Source of the DNA: an uncultured Eubacteriales bacterium
GTDB lineage: Bacteria; Bacillota; Clostridia; Lachnospirales; Lachnospiraceae
Assembly: GCA_900320615.1 (NCBI GenBank)
Contig: ONSX01000004.1
Location: 1 to 47,468 of the forward strand
Reading direction: 5' to 3'
DNA length: 47,468 bases
A program made the translations under genes and the position numbers. Of the stretch, positions 8,360 to 17,293 are shown in pieces; position 1 is the stretch's first letter, and each line of letters starts with the position of its first letter. The notes beneath the pieces are model-generated. The model was not told where the DNA came from. It did not search any database and saw nothing but the letters and a program-made list of their open reading frames with translations.

Positions 8360-8997
8360 CAGGCCTGCCCTTCTCTCTGGGATTCCGAAGTCTTTGCGAG
8401 CGCGTCTATGACCGGGCGCAGCAGGTAGGAGGACAGGAATGCGCAGAATCCCTCTCCGAGGAAAATGAGCGGCGTAAAATAATGAATCGCGGTATAGAAA
8501 ACGGCGACGTGGATGCCGATGACAAGCAGTGTGCAGAAGAGGTAGCGGACGCTGATAAGAAATGCATTCCGGATCATGTGAAGCGGCGTATTCTGAAACC
8601 ATGCCTGGAGCGGAAAGACGAAGACGAGCGTTGCGAGGTAGGCGATGAGCAGCGGGATAAGACATGCAAAGCCGAGCGTGCCGGCGACGCCGCTGAGGCG
8701 AAGATGTGAGAGAATGTACCAGTCCGCACCGAGAGCAGCGCCGGCACCCGTCATGATGAGACCGATCGGCGTGCCGCTGCGGAAGTTCTCCTTGAAAGCC
8801 CGGAAGAAGGAAGCGGTGACGCCGGAATTTTCATCTCGCGCCATCCGGAGGGTGACAGTGTAGAGCGCGCTCGTGGACGCGCCGATCGTAAAGATCGGAA
8901 GCGAGGTGACAAACCAGAGAATATTCAGCCAGAGCGCATCTCCAAGCTTGCCGATGAAATTCATGACGGGATTGTCGGGATTAAATAAATTTCTCAT
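8359..8997 (-). CDS. DUF624 (YesL-family) membrane protein
   Basis: 212 residues with about five hydrophobic helices. The start MRNLFNPDNPVMNFIGKLGD and the early GASTSALYTVTLRMARDE block are typical of the YesL/DUF624 family, which sits beside LplB/YtcP-type sugar transporters in Bacillus and Clostridia; its biochemical role is unknown. The start at 8997 is preceded by GGAGG nine bases upstream, located inside the last codons of lacI. It is the middle gene of the lacI-DUF624-membrane protein operon. Confidence 0.85.
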   Translation of the reverse strand: MRNLFNPDNPVMNFIGKLGDALWLNILWFVTSLPIFTIGASTSALYTVTLRMARDENSGVTASFFRAFKENFRSGTPIGLIMTGAGAALGADWYILSHLRLSGVAGTLGFACLIPLLIAYLATLVFVFPLQAWFQNTPLHMIRNAFLISVRYLFCTLLVIGIHVAVFYTAIHYFTPLIFLGEGFCAFLSSYLLRPVIDALAKTSESQREGQA

Positions 8998-9001
8998 ATT
9001 A

Positions 9002-10102
9002 TTATGCCTCCTTGACTGCACGGATCAATGTGCCGCCCGCATCCGGGCCGTCTCCTGTCGATGCCCGGAGAATCAGATTTGTCTCTACGTATACCTTCCG
9101 GAAATCAAGACCGGGATCCCGGATCCGGGAAATGAGAAGCTGCACAGCCGAGAAACCGATGACCTGGCTGTGGATGTGCACGGTCGAGAGCTTCGGAGAG
9201 CAGATTCTCGACTCGGATGAGTCGTCAAATCCGAGAATCATCATATCTTCCGGGCACCTGAGCCCGAGCTGCTCCATGACCTGCAGCAGATCGATCGCGA
9301 TAAAGTCATTTGCGCAGATGCATACGTCCGGGAGACTGCTGAGCCTGGAGAGGTGATCCTTCAGATATTCCCGGTTATGGCTGTAACCGGCCTCGTCTGA
9401 ATTCTCTGTCAGACAGTACGCTTCATTGATAGGCAGCCCGTTGTAGAACATGCCATTGCGAAATGCCATATAGCGCTCAAAAAACGAGGTGCAATGCCGG
9501 ATGTCGCCGGCAAAGCCGATTCGCGTATGTTTCCGCTCCCTCATCTTATGGATAAAAGAAAGAATGCCGGACGTATTGTCCATGAGGAGCAGATCGGCAT
9601 TGAGCGCCTCCCCGTCTGTGATGACCGGGGCATCAATCAGCAGAAGCGGAAGCCCGAGGCCGGAGAGCATCCGGCAGTAATCAAGATCGAAGACCTCGAC
9701 ACAGACGATGCCGACCGTTGTGTCCTTTCGGAATGAGGCCGGAAGCCGGTTTTCCCTGAGATCAGCGGCACTGATATTATGGATGCTCATGCTGTAGCCG
9801 AGCTGAGAGGTCTCCGACTGAAACCGGTCCAGCATTGACGAGGCAAAGTGCGAGTGATCGAGGAAGGACGCAGTCAGCAGTGCGATCTCGCCGCTGTCCT
9901 TCTTATCTTTATCGTTCTCTTTCTTCAGAGATGTCATGTCAAGATACGTGAACTGTTTGTAGCCCATCTCGATGGCTTTGGCGAGGACACGCTGCCTTGT
10001 GGCCTCCGCCAGTACGCCGGTGTTGTTGATTGCTTTTGATACGGTATTTCTGGACAGCCCGAGCTCGTCGGCGATGTCCTGAATTGTCACGCGATTTCCC
10101 AT
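9002..10102 (-). CDS. LacI-family transcriptional regulator of the GH32/CUT1 sugar locus
   Basis: 366 residues. The N-terminal HTH (TIQDIADELGLSRNTVSKAI) and hinge are followed by a periplasmic-binding-protein-like sensor domain. An insert near residues 55-75 (KKENDKDKKDSGE) separates hinge and core. It is divergent from the permease operon and most likely controls that operon by binding AGAACCGGTTCT at 10369-10380, releasing it when a sugar ligand is bound. Its own promoter has consensus-like elements at 10187-10215. The effector is probably a fructose-containing sugar or derivative, judged only from the neighbouring GH32 gene. Confidence 0.9.
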   Translation of the reverse strand: MGNRVTIQDIADELGLSRNTVSKAINNTGVLAEATRQRVLAKAIEMGYKQFTYLDMTSLKKENDKDKKDSGEIALLTASFLDHSHFASSMLDRFQSETSQLGYSMSIHNISAADLRENRLPASFRKDTTVGIVCVEVFDLDYCRMLSGLGLPLLLIDAPVITDGEALNADLLLMDNTSGILSFIHKMRERKHTRIGFAGDIRHCTSFFERYMAFRNGMFYNGLPINEAYCLTENSDEAGYSHNREYLKDHLSRLSSLPDVCICANDFIAIDLLQVMEQLGLRCPEDMMILGFDDSSESRICSPKLSTVHIHSQVIGFSAVQLLISRIRDPGLDFRKVYVETNLILRASTGDGPDAGGTLIRAVKEA

Positions 10103-10186
10103 ACTGTGTCATTCCTTTTCCGTCATATATTATCATTACTGTCACAGGCCCCGGACGTTTCCCGGCGGCTCTCTTTTTATAAAATG

Positions 10187-10215
10187 AGTATAACGCACAC
10201 TCCAAAATGTGTCAA
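10187..10215 (-). promoter_or_regulatory. Promoter of the lacI operon
   Basis: On the minus strand TTGACA (10210-10215), a 17-bp spacer and TATACT (10187-10192) form a near-consensus sigma-A promoter, leaving a leader of about 80 nt before the lacI ATG. Confidence 0.85.
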
Positions 10216-10326
10216 ATGTAAAAGTATGCGCTGTGACAAGAATCGCATATTGCACAATTACGCCTGAATTAACTTGTGCAAATGCGACGAAAATGAGCTG
10301 AAATGAAGCAAATGTAAAACTCTTAA

Positions 10327-10356
10327 TTGACACAAATGCAACATATGCGGTATAGT
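10327..10356 (+). promoter_or_regulatory. Promoter of the sugar transport/GH32 operon
   Basis: TTGACA (10327-10332), an 18-bp spacer and TATAGT (10351-10356) give a strong sigma-A promoter. The expected start of transcription (about 10363) lies just before the LacI-type palindrome, so a bound repressor would block initiation. Confidence 0.88.
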
Positions 10357-10368
10357 AAGCGAAGCAAA

Positions 10369-10380
10369 AGAACCGGTTCT
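10369..10380. promoter_or_regulatory. LacI-family operator palindrome
   Basis: AGAACCGGTTCT is a perfect 12-bp palindrome with the central CG typical of LacI-family operators. It sits immediately downstream of the -10 box and upstream of the first permease gene. Confidence 0.75.
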
Positions 10381-10427
10381 GAAGTTGAAACAAAGTTGTT
10401 TGGTTTATGTTTTTGAGAGGTAAGGAT

Positions 10428-11369
10428 ATGAAAATGACGAGTACTGCACAGGCCGTAGCGGCCGTCCCGAAGAAGAAGGAGAGCTTCGGGCATTACTTTT
10501 TAAAGCACTGGCAGCTTTACATCGTATTTCTGCTCCCCGCGCTGCTTCTGACACTGATTTTCAAGTACATCCCGATGGGAGGCATCCTGATTGCCTTCCA
10601 GGATTTCAATCCGATCAAGGGCATCGTCGGAAGTCATTGGGTCGGCTGGAAAAATTTTACGCGTTTTCTTACATCCCCGGATTTTATGACATATCTGGTC
10701 AACACACTGAAGCTGAGCGTCTACGGATTGCTCTGGGGCTTCCCGGTTCCGATCATCCTGGCTCTGCTTCTCAACAGGATGCATAACAAGCGCTTAAAGA
10801 GCGGCGTGCAGATGATCCTCTATATGCCGAACTTCGTATCGGTCATCGTCCTCTGCGGTATGGTCCGGATTCTTCTTTCTGTCACGGGCCCGGTGAACCT
10901 GGCACTTCACACGAGCATCAATTTCATGACGATGCCGGAGGCGTTCCGAACCATCTACATCGCGAGCGGCATCTGGCAGGGAGCCGGCTGGGCCTCCATC
11001 ATGTATACGGCATCGCTCTCCAACGCAAGTCAGGAACTCCGCGAGGCAGCCGTCATCGATGGCGCGAATATCTGGCAGCAGATGAAGGTCGTTGACTGGC
11101 CTGCCATCAAGGACATGGTTGTCATCCAGTTCATTCTGTCGGCGGGCAATATCATGAGCGTCGGCTTTGAGAAGGCTTATGCGCTGCAGACCGATCTGAA
11201 CCTTCCGACATCCGAAATCATTGCGACATACGTGTACAAGAAAGGTCTTCTTGACGGCGATTACAGCTTCTCAACTGCTGTCGGCCTCTTCAACACGGTG
11301 ATTAACGTCATTCTTCTGATTGCGGTGAACAAGATCGTGGCGAAGATGAATGAAGGCAAGGGAATTTAA
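10428..11369 (+). CDS. Carbohydrate ABC transporter permease, LplB type (CUT1)
   Basis: 313 residues with six predicted membrane helices. A hydrophilic N-terminus precedes the first helix (LYIVFLLPALLLTLIFKYIP). The cytoplasmic EAA loop (ELREAAVIDGAN...) contacts the ATPase. LplB-type permeases pair with YtcP-type partners and a lipoprotein binding protein to import oligosaccharides. The start at 10428 is chosen over an ATG at 10407 because GAGAGG/AAGG lies just upstream. No ATPase gene is in the operon; a shared MsmK/UgpC-type ATPase encoded elsewhere is the usual solution in this class. Confidence 0.92.
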   Translation: MKMTSTAQAVAAVPKKKESFGHYFLKHWQLYIVFLLPALLLTLIFKYIPMGGILIAFQDFNPIKGIVGSHWVGWKNFTRFLTSPDFMTYLVNTLKLSVYGLLWGFPVPIILALLLNRMHNKRLKSGVQMILYMPNFVSVIVLCGMVRILLSVTGPVNLALHTSINFMTMPEAFRTIYIASGIWQGAGWASIMYTASLSNASQELREAAVIDGANIWQQMKVVDWPAIKDMVVIQFILSAGNIMSVGFEKAYALQTDLNLPTSEIIATYVYKKGLLDGDYSFSTAVGLFNTVINVILLIAVNKIVAKMNEGKGI

Positions 11370-11382
11370 GGGGGCAAATGGT

Positions 11383-12282
11383 ATGAATAGAAAACAAAAA
11401 TTTTCTGCTATGTGCGCGTCGGACAAGACGATCACCATTATCGGCAATATCTTTCTGGCAATTTTCGTCGTCGCGATCGTGGTACCGCTTTTCTATATTG
11501 TGATCGCTTCATTTATCAATCCGGTCACGCTTCAGAACAGCGGCATTACCTTTGATTTCAGCAAGTGGACGCTGACTGCTTACCGGCGAGTCATCAGTAA
11601 CCGGCAGATCTGGGTCGGCTTTGGAAATGCAGTGCTCTACTCGGTTGTGTTTACAGTCATTTCCGTTCTGGTGACGCTGCTCTGTGCATATCCGATGGCA
11701 CGTCCTGATTTCAAAGGTCGCAAGTTTTTTAACATCATCTTCATTATCACGATGTTCTTCAATGGTGGTATGATTCCGACATACCTCCTTATCAGTGATC
11801 TCGGAATGCTCGATACCATGTGGGCTCTCGTGCTTCCCGGCGCGTTCAGTGTCTGGAACATGATTATCGCCCGCACGTACTACCAGGGAGTTCCGAAGGA
11901 GCTGCGAGAGGCTGCCTCCGTCGACGGTGCAAATGAAGTGACCTACTTCTTCAAGGTTCTCATGCCGGTCTGCAAACCGGTCATTGCGGTCCTTGTGCTG
12001 TGGCAGTTCGTTGCGATGTGGAACAGCTACTTCGATGCTCTGATCTACATCAGCTCCGATGCGAAGCAGCCGCTGCAGCTCGTCCTCCGCGCGATCCTGA
12101 TTCAGAACCAGCCGCAGGCAGGCATGATCGCCGATATGCAGAGCACGGCAGCCCGTGCACAGCTCGGCGAACTTCTCAAGTATGCAACGATCATCATCTC
12201 ATCGGTCCCGCTGCTCGTGATGTTCCCGTTCTTCCAGAAGCATTTTGATGCAGGAATCATGGTTGGTTCGGTTAAGGGATAA
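11383..12282 (+). CDS. Carbohydrate ABC transporter permease, YtcP type (CUT1)
   Basis: 299 residues, six helices, with the EAA loop ELREAASVDGANEVTYFFKV before the last helices. It should form the transmembrane channel with the LplB-type protein encoded 13 bp upstream. The start at 11383 is preceded by AAGGGGGC with good spacing; an earlier in-frame ATG at 11350 would overlap the upstream gene. The C-terminal MFPFFQKHFDAGIMVGSVKG is characteristic of this permease family. Confidence 0.92.
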   Translation: MNRKQKFSAMCASDKTITIIGNIFLAIFVVAIVVPLFYIVIASFINPVTLQNSGITFDFSKWTLTAYRRVISNRQIWVGFGNAVLYSVVFTVISVLVTLLCAYPMARPDFKGRKFFNIIFIITMFFNGGMIPTYLLISDLGMLDTMWALVLPGAFSVWNMIIARTYYQGVPKELREAASVDGANEVTYFFKVLMPVCKPVIAVLVLWQFVAMWNSYFDALIYISSDAKQPLQLVLRAILIQNQPQAGMIADMQSTAARAQLGELLKYATIIISSVPLLVMFPFFQKHFDAGIMVGSVKG

Positions 12283-12295
12283 GGAGGTTTTTGAA

Positions 12296-14002
12296 ATGAA
12301 AAAGCGTTTAGTGGCGGCGATCACCGCCGTGATTCTGGGTGTCACATCCCTCAGTGGTTGCGGCTCGACCCTGTTCGGATATAAAATTAATACGGCGGCC
12401 TCGGCGGACCCGGACAGCGTGAAGCTCCCCCTGAAGGAGAAAGAGACGATAACGGGACTGACCAGTTATCCGAGCGGCACGGAGTCTGATCCGAACAAGC
12501 GGGCCATCTTCGAACGGCTTGAGAAGAAGACAAATGTACACGTTGACTGGAAATCGATTTCCTCCGATCAGTGGAGCGACAAGATCTCGCTCCAGATGGT
12601 CAACTTCTCGACTCTGCCGGATTTCATTTTCTCGGCCGGTTTCAGCGACAGCGATCTTCTGAAATACGGGGAGCAGGAGCTGATTCTTCCGCTGGAGGAT
12701 TATATCGACAAATATATGCCGAATCTGAAGAAAGTTTTCGACAAGTACCCGGAGTACCGCAAGATGTGCACGGACACGAACGGACACATCTGGGCGCTTC
12801 CGTGGATCGAGCAGCTCGGCGAGGGAAAAACGGCGATCCAGACGGTTGGCAATATGGGCTTCATTAATAAGAAATGGCTCGATTACCTGGGACTTCCGGT
12901 TCCGACAACTGTCGATGAGTTTGAGAAGACCCTGCTCGCCTTCAAGAACCACGAGGCGGATCTGAAGGCCAAATTCAACATCGAGGGCTCGATCATCCCG
13001 ATGTCGTGCATCGTCAATGATCAGGATCCGGCCATTATCATCAACGGTTTCGGCGAGGGCTACGGAGACAACGATTCGGGGCGTCATATCGCGGTGACAG
13101 ACGACAAGAAGGTCATCTGCACAGCGGAGCAGGACGGATACAAGAAGGGCATCGAGTGGATGCACAAGCTGTACAGTGAAGGGCTGATCGACAAGGAGAG
13201 CTTCACGCAGGAGTGGTCCACATACGTTGCGAAGGGAAAGTCAGGCCGCTACGGCGTCTGCTTCACCTGGGACGTCGCGAACATCGATAATCTTCAGGAC
13301 TGGGTTCCGCTTCCGGCCCTGACTGCCGACACGACGAATATCACGCCGCAGAATGGTTCCTTCACGAGCGGTTTTGACAGAGGACGCTGTGTCGTCACCG
13401 CAATGGCAAAGAATCCGGCCCTCGTGTGCTCCTGGCTTGACCAGATGTATGAGCCGCTTCAGTCTCCGCAGAATAACTGGGGTACCTACGGCGAGAAAAA
13501 TAAATTTAACATCTTTAAGCTCTCGAAAAATGCGGACGGAGAGCCTATGCTGAAACATGAGGATCTCGGCAAGGAGTCACCGGTTGAGGTTCGCGAGGCA
13601 CAGTGCGTCGGCGGACCGCTGGCCGTTCTCAATGAATACTACAATAAGTACGTGACCTGCCCGGACGACGCACAGTACCGTCTGGACTGGATCAAGGACA
13701 CCTACACAAATGAAATGCACAGAAAATATGTGTACCCGAACGTATTTATGAGCCGCGAGGACACAGAGACACTCTCGAACCTGCAGGCGGATATCCAGAA
13801 GGAGATCAACGCAAAGAAGTCAGACTGGATCATGAACGGATTTACCGATGCGGACTGGAATGCCTACATCAAGAAGCTGAATGCATATGGCATGGACCAG
13901 TATCTCAGCATTTTCCAGAAGTACCTGAATGCATACTATGAGAATGACACGTCATCCTCAGCCGCATCGACGACATCATCCTCAGCTTCATCAACGAATT
14001 GA
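12296..14002 (+). CDS. Extracellular sugar-binding lipoprotein of the CUT1 transporter
   Basis: 568 residues. A lipoprotein signal peptide (charged MKKR, a hydrophobic stretch, lipobox LSGC with Cys22) predicts anchoring on the outer face of the membrane. The mature part has the style of LplA-type solute-binding proteins (family 1), with aromatic-rich blocks such as ALPWIEQLGEGKTAIQ. The C-terminus is a Ser/Thr/Ala tail. AAGGAGG at 12281-12287 supports the start. It should capture a fructo-oligosaccharide or sucrose-like sugar for the two upstream permeases. Confidence 0.9.
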   Translation: MKKRLVAAITAVILGVTSLSGCGSTLFGYKINTAASADPDSVKLPLKEKETITGLTSYPSGTESDPNKRAIFERLEKKTNVHVDWKSISSDQWSDKISLQMVNFSTLPDFIFSAGFSDSDLLKYGEQELILPLEDYIDKYMPNLKKVFDKYPEYRKMCTDTNGHIWALPWIEQLGEGKTAIQTVGNMGFINKKWLDYLGLPVPTTVDEFEKTLLAFKNHEADLKAKFNIEGSIIPMSCIVNDQDPAIIINGFGEGYGDNDSGRHIAVTDDKKVICTAEQDGYKKGIEWMHKLYSEGLIDKESFTQEWSTYVAKGKSGRYGVCFTWDVANIDNLQDWVPLPALTADTTNITPQNGSFTSGFDRGRCVVTAMAKNPALVCSWLDQMYEPLQSPQNNWGTYGEKNKFNIFKLSKNADGEPMLKHEDLGKESPVEVREAQCVGGPLAVLNEYYNKYVTCPDDAQYRLDWIKDTYTNEMHRKYVYPNVFMSREDTETLSNLQADIQKEINAKKSDWIMNGFTDADWNAYIKKLNAYGMDQYLSIFQKYLNAYYENDTSSSAASTTSSSASSTN

Positions 14003-14074
14003 GAATGAGTGAAGAGTAAGCGACGGATGAGATCCGGATCGGTCAGGATGAACCGCAACAGGCAGAATAATTAA

Positions 14075-14095
14075 GCGCCGGCCAGGGGCCGGCGC
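14075..14095 (+). other. GC-rich hairpin between binding-protein and GH32 genes
   Basis: GCGCCGGCC (14075-14083) and GGCCGGCGC (14087-14095) form a perfect 9-bp stem with a 3-nt loop and no T tract. Such hairpins often protect the abundant binding-protein transcript from decay and reduce expression of the downstream gene. Confidence 0.6.
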
Positions 14096-14142
14096 AGTCA
14101 GAAGGAGAAGTGGCGGTCGCGCCGCGATCGGAGGTTAAAACT

Positions 14143-15633
14143 ATGGGCAGGAGCAATAAGCTGGAAAAAGCAAGAGCATATGAGAAGCAGAAGGCCGCGA
14201 AGATCGGGGCAGCGGACAGACCGGCCTTCCATCTGACTCCGTATGTCGGATGGATGAATGATCCGAACGGGTTCAGCCTGTACAAGGGACAGTACCATCT
14301 CTTTTATCAGTACTATCCGTATGATACAAGCTGGGGACCGATGCATTGGGGACATGCGGTCAGCCGTGATCTGCTGCACTGGGAGTATCTTCCGTGTGCG
14401 ATGGCGAACGATGAGGATTACGACCGGAACGGCGTTTTCTCCGGAAGTGCGATTGAGCTCCCGGATGGCAGACAGCTTCTGATTTACACAGGTGTCCGTG
14501 AGGAGAAGATAAAGGGCAGGAAGAGCCGTGTTCGTCAGACGCAGTGTGTGGCAGTGGGGGACGGTGTCAATTATAAGAAATATGGCGGCAACCCGGTTAT
14601 TACTGGCAGACAACTGCCGGAAGGCGCAAGCCGTGAAGATTTCCGGGATCCGAAAATTGTACAGGCAGAAGACGGCTCTTACCTTTGCTATGTGGGATCA
14701 CGTCCCGCTGACGGCAGCGGTCAGATTCTTGTCTATGAGAGTTCTGACGGATTCCAGTGGAAGTTCCGGAATGTCCTGATCGAGAACCGGAACCGTGTCG
14801 GACGCATGTGGGAGTGCCCGGATGTTTTTGCGCTTGACGGAAAGACCGTGCTTTTCACAAGTCCGCAGGATATCCGCGCGGATCAGCTCGAGGGGCTGAC
14901 CGGAAATTGCGGCATCGCGATCGTGGGAACGATTGATCCAGGCACAGGCGAGCTTTGTGAGGAGTGGATCCAGCCGATGGATTGCGGCATTGATTTTTAT
15001 GCGCAGCAGAGCGTACAGACAGCGGATGGTCGAAGAGTCATGATCGGCTGGATGCAGAACTGGGATGCGTGTGGTGAGAGAAATCCGGAGCAGAAATGGT
15101 TCGGGCAGATGTCACTTCCGAGAGAGATTCACATCCGCAATGGGAGAATTTACCAGACGCCTGTCCGTGAGCTTGATGCCTGCCGGAAGCAGGCTGTGAA
15201 GGCGGCTGACCTGCCTGTAAATGGCTGTGTCCGGCTTCCGGGCGTCAGCGGACGAATCGTTGATCTCAACATGAAGGTTCGACCGGATGCGACTGACGGG
15301 TTCTCGACCTTTGAACTGCGTTTTGCAGAAAATGAAGATGGAACACAGTATTGCTCACTGACCTATGACAGAAGGAACGGGACACTTTCGATCAGCAGGC
15401 TTCATTCGGGTACATGCCGGGCCCTGCTCCATGAGCGGACCTGCCACGTGGCCTGCACAGATTCCCTTCATCTCCGGGTGATTCTGGACCGGTTCAGTGC
15501 GGAGGTTTTCGTCAATGACGGGGAACAGACCATGAGCATGGCCTATTATACAGATATGAAGGCAGACGGCATCAGCTTCCATGTGGACGGAGCTGCACGT
15601 CTTGATCTTGAGAAATACGAGCTGGCATTCTGA
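14143..15633 (+). CDS. GH32 beta-fructofuranosidase / sucrose-6-phosphate hydrolase-like enzyme
   Basis: 496 residues. The GH32 catalytic triad is complete: WMNDPNG with the nucleophile Asp40, FRDPK with the transition-state stabiliser Asp169, and ECPD with the acid/base Glu224. A five-bladed propeller is followed by a C-terminal beta-sandwich with the FVNDGE block. No signal peptide is present, so it acts in the cytoplasm on sugars brought in by the neighbouring ABC transporter, releasing fructose from sucrose or short fructans; exact specificity is not readable. GGAGG near 14127-14131 supports the start. Operon position last; terminator at 15648-15685. Confidence 0.92.
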   Translation: MGRSNKLEKARAYEKQKAAKIGAADRPAFHLTPYVGWMNDPNGFSLYKGQYHLFYQYYPYDTSWGPMHWGHAVSRDLLHWEYLPCAMANDEDYDRNGVFSGSAIELPDGRQLLIYTGVREEKIKGRKSRVRQTQCVAVGDGVNYKKYGGNPVITGRQLPEGASREDFRDPKIVQAEDGSYLCYVGSRPADGSGQILVYESSDGFQWKFRNVLIENRNRVGRMWECPDVFALDGKTVLFTSPQDIRADQLEGLTGNCGIAIVGTIDPGTGELCEEWIQPMDCGIDFYAQQSVQTADGRRVMIGWMQNWDACGERNPEQKWFGQMSLPREIHIRNGRIYQTPVRELDACRKQAVKAADLPVNGCVRLPGVSGRIVDLNMKVRPDATDGFSTFELRFAENEDGTQYCSLTYDRRNGTLSISRLHSGTCRALLHERTCHVACTDSLHLRVILDRFSAEVFVNDGEQTMSMAYYTDMKADGISFHVDGAARLDLEKYELAF

Positions 15634-15646
15634 TGATCCGCGGGGT

Positions 15647-15690
15647 GAGAGACCCTGTCTGCGCTTTGCGCGGGCAGGGCCTCTTATTTG
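15647..15690 (+). terminator. Terminator of the sugar operon
   Basis: GAGACCCTGTCTGCGC and GCGCGGGCAGGGCCTC form a long stem with a few wobble or mismatched pairs around TTT, followed by TTATTTGTTCT. Confidence 0.7.
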
Positions 15691-15752
15691 TTCTCCGTAA
15701 ATATGCCCTGTTATCAGACTGGAAAATAAAAAGTGCCTGTGCGCTTTTGCTC

Positions 15753-15780
15753 TTGAGCCTTTCTGAAAAATGTATATAAT
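15753..15780 (+). promoter_or_regulatory. Promoter of the L,D-transpeptidase gene
   Basis: TTGAGC (15753-15758), a 16-bp spacer and a perfect TATAAT (15775-15780) lie about 50 bp before the ATG. Confidence 0.75.
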
Positions 15781-15828
15781 AGTTCACGCAGCCATCGGTA
15801 AGCTTATATCTAGTTTGAGAGGTTTGTT

Positions 15829-17220
15829 ATGAGTTACAAAAAGCATACGGCCCTGATCACGGGGCTTGTCATTGCGGCAGCGCTTGCCGCAGGATACATT
15901 GTCGGAGCAAGCTATTACGGAACGAAGCGCTTCCTGATGCATACGACCTATAACGGCGTCAGCACAAAAGGGAAGAGCTCTGTGGATATCGAAGAAGAGG
16001 CGAAGCAGAAGCTTCTCTCACGTTCAATTACGATCAAGGAGCGGAACGACAAGACAGAGACAATTGATCTCTCGTCCGTCGCGTCTGGCGTCACGTTCGA
16101 GACATCTCCGGACCAGTTCCTGAAAGAGCAGAACGCGTGGATTTGGCCTCTTTCACTGCTCAAGACGACAAATCTTACGTCAAAGTACACGGTTGCACTC
16201 GACGCAGACAAGCTGGCCAGTGCCGTGAACAGCCTGACAGCGGTCACGTCTGCGGATGTCACAGCGCCGCAGGACGCAGCGATTGTCCTTGGAAGCGATG
16301 GCTTCACGATCCAGGATGAGGTTGAGGGCGATCAGATTAATACGGATGCGCTTCTTGCTGCGATTGAGTCGTCCGTTCAGGATGATTCGCTGACTGTTGA
16401 TGCGGACAAAGAGAACTGCTACAATGAGCCGTCTGTCAAGAGCGACAGCGCGGATCTGAAGTCGGAAGTTGATTCTCTGAACGCGCTGAAGTCCGAGACG
16501 ATCACGATTGATCTGACTGGCGCGACGGAGACGCTCGGCTGGGATACTTTCAGCTCCTGGCTGTCCTACGCGGATGGTGCGATCAACGTAAATTCTGACG
16601 CACTGGCGTCCTATGTCAGCGATCTGGCCAGTAAGTACAACACGTTCCAGACAACGCGCTCTTTTACGACGACCCTCGACGGTGTCCAGAGCGTCGGCAT
16701 GGGCGATTATGACAGCTATGGCTTCAAGATGGATCAGGATCAGACGGCGTCTCTTATTGCCCAGACGATTACGGCCGGCCAGTCGACGACGATTCAGCCG
16801 GTCTGGACGTACACGGCCGTTCAGCGCACCGGAACCAATGGTGACATCGGCTCGACATACGTCGAAGTTTCCATCACGCATCAGCACGTCTGGTACTACA
16901 AGGACGGTGTACTGCAGATGGATAGTGACTGCGTCAGCGGTCTGCCGACGGCAGAGAGACAGACCTACAAGGGTGTCTACCAGATTCTGAAGAAGGCGAC
17001 GAATTACACGATGAAGGGAAGCTACGGATCCCAGTGGTGCCAGTACTTCATGCTCTTTAACTACGCAGGACAGGCACTGCACTCCGCGCAGTGGAGATCG
17101 AGTTTTGGCGGAACAATTTACCAGAGCAGTGGCTCGCACGGCTGCGTCAATCTTCCGGTCAGCTTTGCCGGAGAGCTGTTTAACGCGATCAGTGAGGGAA
17201 CACCGGTCGTCGTGTACTAA
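15829..17220 (+). CDS. L,D-transpeptidase (YkuD) with PG_binding_4-type domain
   Basis: 463 residues. One N-terminal membrane helix (about residues 9-27) anchors the protein; the following region to about residue 330 resembles the PG_binding_4 repeats seen in Clostridial L,D-transpeptidases. The C-terminal YkuD domain carries the catalytic SHGCVNLP motif near residue 440. It should form 3-3 cross-links in peptidoglycan or exchange cell-wall substituents outside the membrane. The ATG has GAGAGG upstream. It stands alone, with its own promoter and a strong terminator. Confidence 0.92.
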   Translation: MSYKKHTALITGLVIAAALAAGYIVGASYYGTKRFLMHTTYNGVSTKGKSSVDIEEEAKQKLLSRSITIKERNDKTETIDLSSVASGVTFETSPDQFLKEQNAWIWPLSLLKTTNLTSKYTVALDADKLASAVNSLTAVTSADVTAPQDAAIVLGSDGFTIQDEVEGDQINTDALLAAIESSVQDDSLTVDADKENCYNEPSVKSDSADLKSEVDSLNALKSETITIDLTGATETLGWDTFSSWLSYADGAINVNSDALASYVSDLASKYNTFQTTRSFTTTLDGVQSVGMGDYDSYGFKMDQDQTASLIAQTITAGQSTTIQPVWTYTAVQRTGTNGDIGSTYVEVSITHQHVWYYKDGVLQMDSDCVSGLPTAERQTYKGVYQILKKATNYTMKGSYGSQWCQYFMLFNYAGQALHSAQWRSSFGGTIYQSSGSHGCVNLPVSFAGELFNAISEGTPVVVY

Positions 17221-17245
17221 TTCGAATCGTTCATCAGAAATATGC

Positions 17246-17290
17246 AGGCTCCTCCCACTACCCTCGGGTGGTGGGAGGAGCCTTGTTATC
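17246..17290. terminator. Strong terminator after the L,D-transpeptidase gene
   Basis: AGGCTCCTCCCACTACCC (17246-17263) pairs perfectly with GGGTGGTGGGAGGAGCCT (17266-17283), followed by TGTTATC. It separates the convergent L,D-transpeptidase and TetR genes and may serve both. Confidence 0.85.
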
Positions 17291-17293
17291 AGG

